NCBI GenBank assembly: GCA_038106145.1
Contig: JAYODD010000013.1
Span: forward strand, 5,843-69,842
DNA length: 64,000 nucleotides
From: JBFJKD01 sp038106145
GTDB taxonomy: Bacteria; Pseudomonadota; Gammaproteobacteria; Pseudomonadales; Porticoccaceae
Reading direction: 5' to 3'
Position numbers and translations under genes: made by a program. This document shows positions 7,116 through 15,957 of this stretch, in pieces (within the stretch, counting starts at the first letter, position 1; each line of letters starts with the position of its first letter). Under the pieces are notes generated by a model. That model saw only the letters and a list, made by a program, of their open reading frames with translations. It did not search any database and was not told the DNA's origin.

Positions 7116-7736
7116 CTACCAGTGCGCACCTTCCAAAGCAGGCAGGGTGCGCTCAGTGATTTCGGCAAAGCTGTCGAGCACCCGTAACGTCAAGCCCCAG
7201 ATAACATGGTCGCCGAATTGAATACCGGGAAAAGTTCGACGGTTTTCCGCAATGGAGTATTCCAGCTCGGTAACAGCGGTGACGTCAAATAGATGGGTAA
7301 TGGGCACCCAGAAGACGTGGGCAACTTCTTCCGGGAGTCTGGCGAAAGCGGTTTGCCTGGTGGGTTGGTCCACGTAGTACACGAACGGCGTCAGGATCAT
7401 CGGCTCGCGCAGATCGGGCCGGTCGATGGTGCGTATGGGTAGAGGGCCAACCCGGTGGTGGGTATCTAGCGTTAACCCGATTTCTTCCCAGGTTTCCCGC
7501 TCCGCGACGGCGTGGGCATCCCTGTCATCCGGACCCGCGCGTCCACCGGGGAAAGCGACCTGACCGGACCAGGGATCGCCCTGGCGGGCGGCGCGGCGAA
7601 TAAAACAGACTTCGAGCTCGTCCTCGCCGTCGGCGAGAATCATGGCAACAGCCGCGCGACTGGGATGCGCCTTGAATACGGGGGCCTGATGATCCCGCTC
7701 CGCTAAAACCTGACGAATAAAATCAATGGTCAACAT
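7116..7736 (-). CDS. Nudix hydrolase, CoA pyrophosphatase-like
   Basis: The 206-residue protein has the NuCoA-type segment FIRRAARQGDPWSGQVAFPG (45-64) directly before the Nudix box (about 64-88: GGRAGPDDRDAHAVAERETW, then EEIGL). The box keeps the RE-x2-EE-x-GL metal-binding core. This places it in the family that hydrolyses CoA and acyl-CoA to phosphopantetheine and 3',5'-ADP (YeaB/NudL type). It is alone on its strand between the DUF4019 gene and a gene-poor stretch. The start ATG gives the expected family length. Confidence 0.85.
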   Translation of the reverse strand: MLTIDFIRQVLAERDHQAPVFKAHPSRAAVAMILADGEDELEVCFIRRAARQGDPWSGQVAFPGGRAGPDDRDAHAVAERETWEEIGLTLDTHHRVGPLPIRTIDRPDLREPMILTPFVYYVDQPTRQTAFARLPEEVAHVFWVPITHLFDVTAVTELEYSIAENRRTFPGIQFGDHVIWGLTLRVLDSFAEITERTLPALEGAHW

Positions 7737-8058
7737 ACCCGAAGAATGGCGTTTCTACCGCCGCCCGTCAACTGCCAACGGTCAACCGCAATTGGCCTTG
7801 CGAACCAGCATTGGTGGTGACCTAAGCGACCGTATTTATGCCGGGTTGCTGCCAGCCGCAACCCAGCTCAATTTGCCCAGGTTCGAGTCTTCATCTTTAT
7901 TGTGGCGCCCGGTGGCCAGTGCACGCCCCCACCTGGCCACTTTATATTTCTCGAATTGGCCGCCGCGCCGGAACCATTAAAGCGCCCTGCGCCGCGGCTT
8001 GTCTGCGGGCTGGTAAAAACATTATCCACGCGGCTGTAGCGCGCGCCGGGACGGAACC
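7737..8058. other. Gene-poor stretch between the Nudix gene and the first monooxygenase
   Basis: About 320 bases with core-like GC content. An 84-codon plus-strand frame (7726-7980) overlaps the Nudix start, shows no recognisable domain and has no ribosome binding site, so I do not call it. No clear terminator hairpin with a T-run is visible. The region may hold a decayed gene. Confidence 0.4.
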
Positions 8059-9675
8059 TCAGGACAACACAAAACCCCGGTAATCGTGGGCGGCCACGTC
8101 ATCACAGCGGGCTTTGTAATCCCGTTGGCCACCGGCATACAGCATAAACGTGCGCTTTTTGCTCGGGTCATTGAGGTTGACCCCCATAAACCAGGAGTCC
8201 GCCGTCGGGAATAGCGTGCCCGCCGCAGTTTCATCCACGTGCGCCGTCCAGGCATCTTCCGCCTCGACAGTGGGCTCGATTTGATGGAGGTCCTTGCCTT
8301 TCATGTAGCTAATGAGATTGGTCACCCACTCCACATTTTGCTCGATACAGCGCGGGATGTTACAAAAGGTCGCGCCGTTGTGCGGGCCCACCAACGTAAA
8401 CAGGTTGGGGAAACCCACGGTTTGCATGCCCAGCAGGGTACGGGGGCCATCAGCCCACTTGTCGGACAGTTTCCGCCCGCCCCTGCCGGTAATATCGATG
8501 CGCTTGAGCGAACCGGTCACTGCGTCAAAGCCGGTGGCATAGATAATAATATCCAGGTCGTGGTCCTTGTCACTGCACCTGACGCCCGTCGGAATGATTT
8601 CTTTTATGGGTGTCTCCTTGAGGTTGACCAGGGTGACGTTGTCCTGGTTGTAGACCTCGTAGTAGTGGGTCTCCATGGGCACGCGGCGGGTGCCAAAACC
8701 GTGATCCTTGGGAATCAGGTCTTCGGCGGTTTTTGGATCCCTGACCCGCGAACGAATTTTTTTTGCAATAAATTCAGTAATCAGGTCATTGGCCTTGCGG
8801 TCGGTCAAGATGTCCCTGAAATTGGCCAGCCAGATGCCGAAACCGGGTTCGGCATAGCGCTTCTCGAAAAATGCCTCCCTCTCCTCAGGTGAGACTTCCA
8901 GCGCCGAGCGCTCGTCAAACTTGTGGTGGAAGGCGCCAAATGTTTCGTTGCACTCGGCAAAAATTGTCCTGTAGTTGGCCTTGATCTCGTCCATCTCGCT
9001 TTGCGATATCGGGCTGTTGTGCAGCGGCGCGCACCACTCGGGGGCGAGTTGGAATACGGAGAGATGGCCGGCGGTTTTGGCGACTTCCTGAATTACCTGA
9101 ACCCCAGTGGCGCCGGTGCCAATCACGCCAACACGCTTGCCACTGAAGTCATTGCCTCTGCCGCCGAAACCCTCTTTCGGATAGCGCGCGGTGTGGGCCC
9201 ACTCGCCCTGGAAACTGTCGATGCCGGGAATGCGCGGCAGGGTGTAGGCGTTAAGCGGGCCGGTGGCGGAGATCAGAAATTCTGCCCGGGCGCTACTGCC
9301 ATCTTCCAGTTCAACTTCCCATTGCCGGTGCGCCTCGTCATAGGTCGCTTTGACAACCCGGCTGTTAAACTGGATATCCCGGCGAAAATCAAACTTGTCG
9401 GCTACAAAATTCAGGTAGCGTTCGGTTTCCGGCTGGGGGGCAAAGTGTTCGCTCCAATTCCACTCCTGCAGGACTTCGTCCGACCAGGAGTAACCATAGG
9501 TTTCACTCTCGGAATCGAAACGGCAACCCGGGTAGTTGTTCCAATACCAGGTGCCGCCCACGCCCGCACCCGTCTCGAACACCTTCACGGACAGCCCGAG
9601 CTCCCGCAGCTTGTGTAACTGATACATGCCGGATATACCGGCACCCATGATTATGACGTCGTACTGATTGGACAT
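8059..9675 (-). CDS. Flavin-containing (Baeyer-Villiger-type) monooxygenase
   Basis: The ATG at 9675, preceded by GGAGAG, gives 538 residues. The 30-residue extension to 9765 is unlikely. GAGISG (11-16) is the FAD Rossmann motif and GTGATG (186-191) the NADPH one. The Baeyer-Villiger fingerprint is FQGEWAHTARYP (155-166), matching F-x-G-x3-H-x3-W-P except that Tyr replaces Trp. The C-terminus has the IIYATGFDA motif. Such enzymes insert oxygen next to a carbonyl in cyclic or steroidal ketones, or oxidise other substrates. It is divergent from a paralogous monooxygenase at 10127, with about 450 bases between them. Confidence 0.88.
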   Translation of the reverse strand: MSNQYDVIIMGAGISGMYQLHKLRELGLSVKVFETGAGVGGTWYWNNYPGCRFDSESETYGYSWSDEVLQEWNWSEHFAPQPETERYLNFVADKFDFRRDIQFNSRVVKATYDEAHRQWEVELEDGSSARAEFLISATGPLNAYTLPRIPGIDSFQGEWAHTARYPKEGFGGRGNDFSGKRVGVIGTGATGVQVIQEVAKTAGHLSVFQLAPEWCAPLHNSPISQSEMDEIKANYRTIFAECNETFGAFHHKFDERSALEVSPEEREAFFEKRYAEPGFGIWLANFRDILTDRKANDLITEFIAKKIRSRVRDPKTAEDLIPKDHGFGTRRVPMETHYYEVYNQDNVTLVNLKETPIKEIIPTGVRCSDKDHDLDIIIYATGFDAVTGSLKRIDITGRGGRKLSDKWADGPRTLLGMQTVGFPNLFTLVGPHNGATFCNIPRCIEQNVEWVTNLISYMKGKDLHQIEPTVEAEDAWTAHVDETAAGTLFPTADSWFMGVNLNDPSKKRTFMLYAGGQRDYKARCDDVAAHDYRGFVLS

Positions 9676-10126
9676 TATGCTCTCTCCATTAATGCTACCC
9701 GAAGCGACCTTGTGGATCGGCACAAGCGCAATGCCTCCAGAGAAGACGCGACGCACGTTATCCACATGAGGCGTCCGGTAATGTACCTGTCATGACGGCT
9801 CTGTAATTTGATTTGGCTCAAAGGGGACGCGAGAACCACCGTAATTCATTCGCGGAGTCGTAGCCGACCATCCGGTACAGGCGCCCGCGCACATGGCGCA
9901 GGAAAAAAATTGCAGACCATGCTCCTCCCAGTCGGCAAAACAATAAACGTGCGCAACACCGGGCGCTGGCCCCGTGAGTTAAAACGCCGACACAGAAACA
10001 TAACGTTGCGACTGCCGTCGACCATACATTCAATTTTTGACCGTTTATACGCGCTGGATTAACAGGGAGAGAATTTCGGGTATCATTGCTACCCTTTAGT
10101 AAATCAACAAACCCAAAGGTAACGAA
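9676..10126. promoter_or_regulatory. Shared divergent upstream region of two monooxygenase genes
   Basis: About 450 bases lie between the two divergent monooxygenase starts and should hold the promoters and any operator for both. TTGACC at 10036-10041 could be a -35 element for the plus-strand gene, with a poor -10 (TAACAG) after 17 bases. No convincing palindromic operator was found by eye. No gene is seen. Confidence 0.35.
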
Positions 10127-11779
10127 ATGTCGAGTGCGACCCCGGAATCGGCTAATCAAACTCTTGATGCAATCATCGTCGGCACCGGCATGGCGGGCAT
10201 GTATATGATCCATCGCTTGCGCGAGCAGGGTCTGAAGGTACAGGCCATCGAGGCCGGTTCCGGCGTGGGGGGCGCCTGGTACTGGAACCGTTATCCGGGC
10301 TGCCGCTGCGATGTGCCCAGTATTGAATACTCCTACTCGTTTAGCGACGAGCTGCAACAGGAATGGGACTGGACCGAAGCCATGGCCAGCCAGCCGGAGC
10401 TGGAACGGTATCTCAATCATGTGGCGGATCGCTTCGAGTTACGTCGGGACATCAAATTTGATACCCGGGTAACTTCCGCTATTTACGACGCCGGCCGCAA
10501 TCGGTGGACGGTGGGCACCGATCAGGGCGACACCTTTAACGCCACTTACTGCATTATGGCGACGGGGTGCCTGACAGTGCCGAATTTTCCCGACTTTAAA
10601 GGCGCGGATACCTTCAAGGGCGAGGTTTACCACACCGCCCTGTGGCCCAACCGGGAAGTGGATTTTCGCGGCAAACGGGTGGCCGTAATTGGCTCCGGCT
10701 CCTCCGGGGTACAGACCATTCCGGCCATTGCCGCCACCGCAAAACAGGTGATCGCGTTCCAACGCAGCCCGGTCTACACGTTTCCGGCGCAGAATCGGCC
10801 CATGAAACCGGAGTTTCTGGCGCAGGCAAAAGCCGATTATCCGTATATACGCGAAAGGCAACGCAATTCTGAACTGGGACTGGCCTACTATAACGGCCCC
10901 AAAAAAGCGCCCACCGAAGACCAGCCGAAACGGCCCAGCAAAAATATTCTCGATCTCACCCCGCAGCAACGGCGCCAGGAAATCAAGGACTTTGGCTTTA
11001 ACGTGCTGTCCATGTATGCCGATGTGTACACCAGTACGGAAGCCAACGATATCGCCTGCGACCTTTATCGGGAAGTTCTCAAGGAGCTGGTCCACGACCC
11101 CGAAACTGCGGAAGGCCTGTCGCCACGGGATTACCCGCTCGGTTGCAAGCGACCCGTCATTGACACCGCGTATTACGAAACCTTTAACCAGGACCATGTG
11201 ACACTGGTTGATTTACGCCAGGGCGGTATCGAGGAAATCACCCCCACTGGCCTGCGCACCACCCAAGCTGACTACGAATTCGATATTCTGGTATACGCCA
11301 CCGGGTTCGACGCCATGACCGGGGGCCTGAAAAAAATTGATATTCGCGGCCGCGACGGGCTGAAGCTTATCGACAAGTGGGCGCATGGACCGCGCATGTA
11401 CCTGGGTCTGCAAAGCGCCGGGTTCCCCAATTTCTTTACCATCACCGGACCCGGCAGCCCGTCGGTGCTGAGTAATGTTATCCACTCCATCGAGCAACAC
11501 GTGGAGTGGATTGGCGACTGCATCGCCCACCTGCAAGCCAACCGCATTAAAACCATCGAACCACAGGCGGCGGCCGAAGATGCCTGGGTAGAGCATGTCA
11601 ACGAGGTGGCCAAAGGCACTATGCTGACCGCGCCGACCTGTAACTCCTGGTATCTGGGCACTAATATTCCCGGCAAGACGCGAATTTTTATGCCCTATGT
11701 CGCCGGGACCAAAACCTACCGGCAGAAGTGCGAGGCGGTAGTTGCCAATGGTTACGAAGGGTTTGTGATGACCCGTTGA
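10127..11779 (+). CDS. Baeyer-Villiger-type flavin monooxygenase
   Basis: The 550-residue protein has a canonical Baeyer-Villiger fingerprint, FKGEVYHTALWP (163-174), flanked by two dinucleotide-binding motifs, GTGMAG (19-24, FAD) and GSGSSG (189-194, NADPH). GSGVGGAWYWNRYPGCRCD (45-63) is the conserved stretch after the first Rossmann strand. The C-terminal region carries YATGFDAMTGG. It is a homologue of cyclohexanone/phenylacetone-type monooxygenases. The start ATG is preceded by AAAGGTAACGAA. It is divergent from the related gene ending at 8059, and the two are clear paralogues, with shared motifs such as YLNHVAD/YLNFVAD and MQTVGFPN/LQSAGFPN. Confidence 0.9.
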   Translation: MSSATPESANQTLDAIIVGTGMAGMYMIHRLREQGLKVQAIEAGSGVGGAWYWNRYPGCRCDVPSIEYSYSFSDELQQEWDWTEAMASQPELERYLNHVADRFELRRDIKFDTRVTSAIYDAGRNRWTVGTDQGDTFNATYCIMATGCLTVPNFPDFKGADTFKGEVYHTALWPNREVDFRGKRVAVIGSGSSGVQTIPAIAATAKQVIAFQRSPVYTFPAQNRPMKPEFLAQAKADYPYIRERQRNSELGLAYYNGPKKAPTEDQPKRPSKNILDLTPQQRRQEIKDFGFNVLSMYADVYTSTEANDIACDLYREVLKELVHDPETAEGLSPRDYPLGCKRPVIDTAYYETFNQDHVTLVDLRQGGIEEITPTGLRTTQADYEFDILVYATGFDAMTGGLKKIDIRGRDGLKLIDKWAHGPRMYLGLQSAGFPNFFTITGPGSPSVLSNVIHSIEQHVEWIGDCIAHLQANRIKTIEPQAAAEDAWVEHVNEVAKGTMLTAPTCNSWYLGTNIPGKTRIFMPYVAGTKTYRQKCEAVVANGYEGFVMTR

Positions 11780-12087
11780 ACGAACTACCACAGGCGCGCC
11801 CGGCTCGCAGGCGTTCACTGTCTGGCCGGGCAAGGCCTCGGTAATAACTTTACTAATAACTGAAGATAAATAACGCAAGCAAATAAAATATATAGATATT
11901 TTTTACTCAAAAACTCCGTTAATCGGCACTCGAACCCCGTTTGTCCGACATTCCTTTTTTCCCGGCTTACGTTCTTCTACCCTTGCCCAGGTTTTTGATT
12001 ATCGCTTTCAATGATCGGAAGAGCTGTTAGAGTTAGTCCTGCTCCAACCACGGCCTGGCTTGCTATGACAAAAGAAGGATTCGTTGG
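11780..12087. other. Intergenic region before the GGDEF-EAL gene
   Basis: About 308 bases with an AT-rich patch (11870-11910). No gene or clear terminator is seen. A 12-codon frame with ATG at 12065 lies immediately before, and overlaps, the GTG start used for the downstream gene. Confidence 0.4.
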
Positions 12088-14457
12088 GTGCTACCCAAAA
12101 TAAACTCTATTGATCGGGTCTCATTAGACCGGATGCATAGCACTGGCCCGCGGCTGTTCCCGGAAATTGTGGCGCTTCTGTACAGTGCAACCCCTGTGGT
12201 AGTGATCGCCACCCTGGTCAACGGCGCGATTCTGGCGGCTGTGTTATGGCCCTACTTGAATCCGGTCGCCGCGAGTATCTGGCTGGTGCTGATCTTATTA
12301 AACGCCGCGGCCCGCGTTGGTCTGCACATGTTCTTTCGGCGAAACCACGGAGACCTTAACAGCGGGAGGCGTTGGGATACCTATTTATTGATTAACGTAC
12401 TGGCCGCCGGACTGATCTGGGGCAGCCTGCCCTACGTACTGTATCCCACGGCCAGCCTGGCCCATCTGACGTTTATTGCCTTTGTGCTCGGTGGTATGTG
12501 CGTGGGTGCGCTCAGTGTTTATGCGGCGCAACTGAGGGTGTTGTTTGCGTTTCTGGTACCGGCTCTGCTACCCCTGATTGTACGCCTGTCCACCATGGAC
12601 GCGGACGTCCATCACGCCATGGCGCTCATGGTCACCCTTTTTCTCGCGATGATCTCGGTGACAGGCTGGCGCACGCATCGGTCAATCATCGATTTTCTGA
12701 CCGTACGCCAGGCTCACCGCCTGGCGGAAAAGAATCTGCGTCTTGCCAAGAGTGCATTTGAAACCCACGACGGTATATTAATTACTGATGCCGAAGGCAA
12801 GATTCTCCGCGCAAATCGCGCCATGCATGCCATCAGCGGTTATTCCCAGACGGAACTGAAAGGGCGGAAGCCGCTGTTTTTTGCCCGCGATGTCCACGCC
12901 GGAAAAACTACAGAGCTGCAGTCAGCACTGGCGCTGGACGGTCGCTGGCGGGGTGAAATTCTCGATCGGCGCAAAAACGGCGAAACCTTTCCCCTGGACG
13001 TATCGCTCTCGGCTATAACGGATGAAAATGGATATATTACCCATTACGTCGCCCACTGCCGGGATCTTACCGACCATAAGCGCAACGAGGAACGCATTTT
13101 ATTTCACGCCCACTACGATTCNNNNNNNNNNGAGTTGCCCAATCGCCGACTACTGCTCGACCGCCTGCAACAGGAACTCGCCCGCGCGCACCGTCACCAC
13201 CACAAGAGCGCTGTGTTATTTATCAATCTCGACCGCTTCAAGTCCGTTAACGGATTGCTCGGCCACGCCATGGGCGACGCGCTACTCAAGCAGGTAGCAA
13301 ACCGTTTACTGCACGCCATACGCGCGGAAGACTCCGTCGCCAGGGTAGCGGGGGATGAGTTTGTGGTCGTTCTTTCCGAACTGGCCGACGAGGTCAACCC
13401 TGCAGCACAGCAGGCGCGCAATGTTGCGCAAAAAATTAACAGCGCACTAGCCAGACCTTATCAGCTTAGGGGGCAAAAACTGCATTGCTCCGCTTCCATC
13501 GGTATCGTGTTATTTCCCTGTGCGGAACAGAGCAGCGATGCGGAAGAATTATTGCGACAGGCGGATATCGCCATGTCTCGCGCCAAACAGTCCGGCACCA
13601 GCATGATTGAATTTTACGAACCGGGCATGCAGACATTAACACAAAATTTTCTCGCACTGGAAAACGATTTGCGTGGCGCATTGGAACGCCGGGAACTGGC
13701 CTTACATTACCAGCCTCTGGTCAACTTTTCCGGCGCCATTATCGGCGCGGAAGCCCTGCTTCGCTGGCATCACCCCCTCCGTGGGCTTATCTCCCCCGCG
13801 GACTTTATTCCTGTCGCCGAGGAAACCGGACTCATACTGCCGATCGGCCAATGGGTATTGCATAGCGCCTGCGCCGAGCTGGCGAAATGGCAGGCGGCCG
13901 AGCCCAACGGGCAGATGCTTACCATGGCGGTCAACGTCAGTCCACGCCAGTTCCGCCAGGAAAATTTCGTCACGTCAGTGCTTGGCGCCGTCTCACAAAA
14001 CCAAATCCCGCCCCAGTCACTGACACTGGAACTAACTGAAAATATGTTGATCGACGACATTCAGGAAACCGCAAAAAAAATGCACCTCCTGTCGAGCAAT
14101 GGTATCCAGCTCGCCATCGATGATTTTGGTACCGGTTATTCTTCGTTACGCTACTTGAGGAATTTACCCCTCAATGCTCTCAAAATTGACCAATCCTTTA
14201 TTCGCGATATCACCACCGATAGCGGCAGTGCCGCCCTTGTCATGTCAGTTATTTCCATGGCAAAACATCTTGGCCTGAAGGTCGTCGCCGAAGGGGTCGA
14301 ATCCCTGGCAGAACTCGACCTGCTCAGACAGCACGGCTGCCAACTCTACCAGGGGTATTACTTTAGCCGACCGGTTGCAGCGGATAATTTTACCCGGCTA
14401 CTGTCTACTCACAACGCTGACGACAATCTCGAGGAAGCATCCCTCTCCCTCGGATAA
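12088..14457 (+). CDS. Membrane-anchored PAS-GGDEF-EAL cyclic-di-GMP signalling protein
   Basis: The N-terminal 200 residues contain about six hydrophobic segments. They are followed by a PAS domain (from about LRLAKSAFETHDGILITDAE), then a GGDEF domain whose active-site motif reads AGDEF (about 421-425), then an EAL domain with intact EALLRW (from E555), NVSPRQF and DDFGTGYSSL. The AGDEF form often retains cyclase activity in Pseudomonas proteins. The EAL residues suggest a working phosphodiesterase, so it may be bifunctional. GTG (12088) with AGAAGGA eight bases upstream is taken as the start; ATG at 12133 is the alternative. Ten N at 13122-13131 interrupt the start of the GGDEF domain without shifting the frame. 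Confidence 0.88.
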   Translation: MLPKINSIDRVSLDRMHSTGPRLFPEIVALLYSATPVVVIATLVNGAILAAVLWPYLNPVAASIWLVLILLNAAARVGLHMFFRRNHGDLNSGRRWDTYLLINVLAAGLIWGSLPYVLYPTASLAHLTFIAFVLGGMCVGALSVYAAQLRVLFAFLVPALLPLIVRLSTMDADVHHAMALMVTLFLAMISVTGWRTHRSIIDFLTVRQAHRLAEKNLRLAKSAFETHDGILITDAEGKILRANRAMHAISGYSQTELKGRKPLFFARDVHAGKTTELQSALALDGRWRGEILDRRKNGETFPLDVSLSAITDENGYITHYVAHCRDLTDHKRNEERILFHAHYDXXXXELPNRRLLLDRLQQELARAHRHHHKSAVLFINLDRFKSVNGLLGHAMGDALLKQVANRLLHAIRAEDSVARVAGDEFVVVLSELADEVNPAAQQARNVAQKINSALARPYQLRGQKLHCSASIGIVLFPCAEQSSDAEELLRQADIAMSRAKQSGTSMIEFYEPGMQTLTQNFLALENDLRGALERRELALHYQPLVNFSGAIIGAEALLRWHHPLRGLISPADFIPVAEETGLILPIGQWVLHSACAELAKWQAAEPNGQMLTMAVNVSPRQFRQENFVTSVLGAVSQNQIPPQSLTLELTENMLIDDIQETAKKMHLLSSNGIQLAIDDFGTGYSSLRYLRNLPLNALKIDQSFIRDITTDSGSAALVMSVISMAKHLGLKVVAEGVESLAELDLLRQHGCQLYQGYYFSRPVAADNFTRLLSTHNADDNLEEASLSLG
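13122..13131. other. Assembly gap (10 N) in the GGDEF domain
   Basis: The flanks read AHYDS-gap-ELPNRRLLLDRL. The family consensus here is HYDSLTELPNRR, which needs only seven missing bases between the partial Ser codon and the Glu codon. The N-run is therefore probably a fixed-length placeholder three bases too long. Confidence 0.9.
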
Positions 14458-14735
14458 AACCCAAAACTTGCGTACTCTGACTGCGAATAACGACAATATT
14501 TTTAATGCCCGAGCCGAACCAGCCCCGCGACCCGTTCCGACGACCAATCGCGAGAAATTCGGGGAGTCCATCACAAATATTTGCCCATTCTTGCTCGCAG
14601 CTCCACGCTGCCGCACAACGCACTGTTCACACAACCTTTTTTTTACTATTATCCCGCGAACGGTCAACTTCTGGCAGTGCCATAACCCGCATCCAGCCTT
14701 GCGTAAGTGGCCCCGTGCACAGGTGACGAAAACAG

Positions 14736-15410
14736 ATGATACGGATCATATTATCAGTCGTCATAACATTCGTTCTGACAGCGACCCCGGCTGACTTAGC
14801 GCGCGCAGAAAATATCTATACCTTTAGCGATGACGATGGCAATGTTCTTTTTACCAATATCGTCAACGGCAATAAAAAACCCCGGGGTACAAAATTCCGC
14901 CGCTATGAACATCTTGAAGAAGTCACCTGGTTTCCAGACACCAACGTCCACAAATACCAGAATTGGGGCGAAGACGCCTTCGCCGTCAGCGCACGCTTTG
15001 CCAAGCGAAGGGATGCCTATGATCAACTTATCCTCAGCGAATCCAATAACAACAATATCGACAAGGGGCTGGTTAAGGCGGTAATTCATACCGAGTCGGG
15101 GTTCAATCCCGACGCGGTGTCAAAACCCGGTGCCCAGGGTCTTATGCAACTCATGCCAGCCACTGCGGCCCGCTACGATGTGAATAACGCTTTTGACCCG
15201 GCAGAAAATATTCGCGCTGGCTCCCGCCACCTCAAGTACCTGATCGATCGCTATCGCAATCTTGAACTGGCGCTGGCGGCTTACAATGCCGGTGAAGGCA
15301 ATGTGGAAAAATACGGTGGCATCCCACCTTTCGCGGAAACCCAGGATTACGTCAAACGGGTTCTGTATCGCTATAACAAATTTTACAAATCGACAACTGC
15401 CGTTCATTGA
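14736..15410 (+). CDS. Periplasmic lytic transglycosylase (SLT domain) with DUF4124
   Basis: The 224-residue protein starts with a signal peptide (residues 1-25, cleavage near ARA-EN). A DUF4124-like segment follows, IYTFSDDDGNVLFTN (27-41). The C-terminal SLT domain has the catalytic Glu in HTESGFNPDAVS (Glu120), then GLMQLMPATA (135-144) and the AYNAGEG motif. It should cleave the MurNAc-GlcNAc bond of peptidoglycan with 1,6-anhydro product formation. It is followed after about 160 bases by the PA2779/PA2778 pair on the same strand and may be functionally associated. Confidence 0.9.
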   Translation: MIRIILSVVITFVLTATPADLARAENIYTFSDDDGNVLFTNIVNGNKKPRGTKFRRYEHLEEVTWFPDTNVHKYQNWGEDAFAVSARFAKRRDAYDQLILSESNNNNIDKGLVKAVIHTESGFNPDAVSKPGAQGLMQLMPATAARYDVNNAFDPAENIRAGSRHLKYLIDRYRNLELALAAYNAGEGNVEKYGGIPPFAETQDYVKRVLYRYNKFYKSTTAVH

Positions 15411-15567
15411 CCCCTATGTCCGCAAATGGATATGCTATAAAACAGCAAGGCAAGTACGGGAACGCGACAACCACCTGGCGCGCCCGGGCACGCTACCCTG
15501 TTATCAATGCTGATAAACATGCTGCGGGGCCACGCAAACAATTACCCCACCTGAAAGGAGAGATACC

Positions 15568-15957
15568 GTGAACAAAACACATACTATTTGTAAAAGACTC
15601 GGCCTCATTTGGCTGGTGCTGAGTTTTGCCAGCGTCGTTATGGTACAGCCCGCCTTCGCTGCGGTGCTCTCGACTCAGGACTTGATCGCCATGGAACAGC
15701 AAACAGCGACGGTCAGCACCCTTGAACAGGCGCTCGCCAGAGACGATGTGCGCGCCCAGTTGCTGGCTATGGGTGTCAGCCCGGAAGAAGTTCAGGCGCG
15801 CATCGCCGCACTCAGCCCATCGGAAATTGCCAGCTTGAATCAACGGATCGCTGATTTACCGGCAGGCGCCGGGGCCATCGGTGTGCTGGGAGTGGTATTT
15901 CTGGTGCTACTGGTGCTTGAGGTGTTGGGTGTTACGGACGTATTCAAAGCGATTTGA
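15568..15957 (+). CDS. PA2779-family small exported membrane protein
   Basis: The start is GTG with GAAAGGAG upstream. The 129-residue protein has a signal peptide (cleavage near AFA, residue 31), a helical periplasmic part with STQDLIAMEQQ and a repeated SPEE/SPSE pattern, then LPAGAG (97-102), a hydrophobic segment (103-121) and a short tail. I recall this family as PA2779 (DUF6627), always next to the PA2778 peptidase. The LPAGAG motif followed by a membrane segment resembles a C-terminal sorting or processing signal. Its stop overlaps the TTG start of the peptidase gene, implying coupled translation. The function is unknown. Confidence 0.8.
   Translation: MNKTHTICKRLGLIWLVLSFASVVMVQPAFAAVLSTQDLIAMEQQTATVSTLEQALARDDVRAQLLAMGVSPEEVQARIAALSPSEIASLNQRIADLPAGAGAIGVLGVVFLVLLVLEVLGVTDVFKAI

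Noticed and set aside
7726..7980. 84-codon plus-strand frame in the gap upstream of the Nudix gene
   Set aside because: It overlaps the start of the well-supported Nudix gene on the other strand, has no ribosome binding site and no recognisable domain.
8239..9618. Long plus-strand frames antisense to the first monooxygenase
   Set aside because: They are shadows of a GC-rich coding region; the minus-strand protein has all family motifs.
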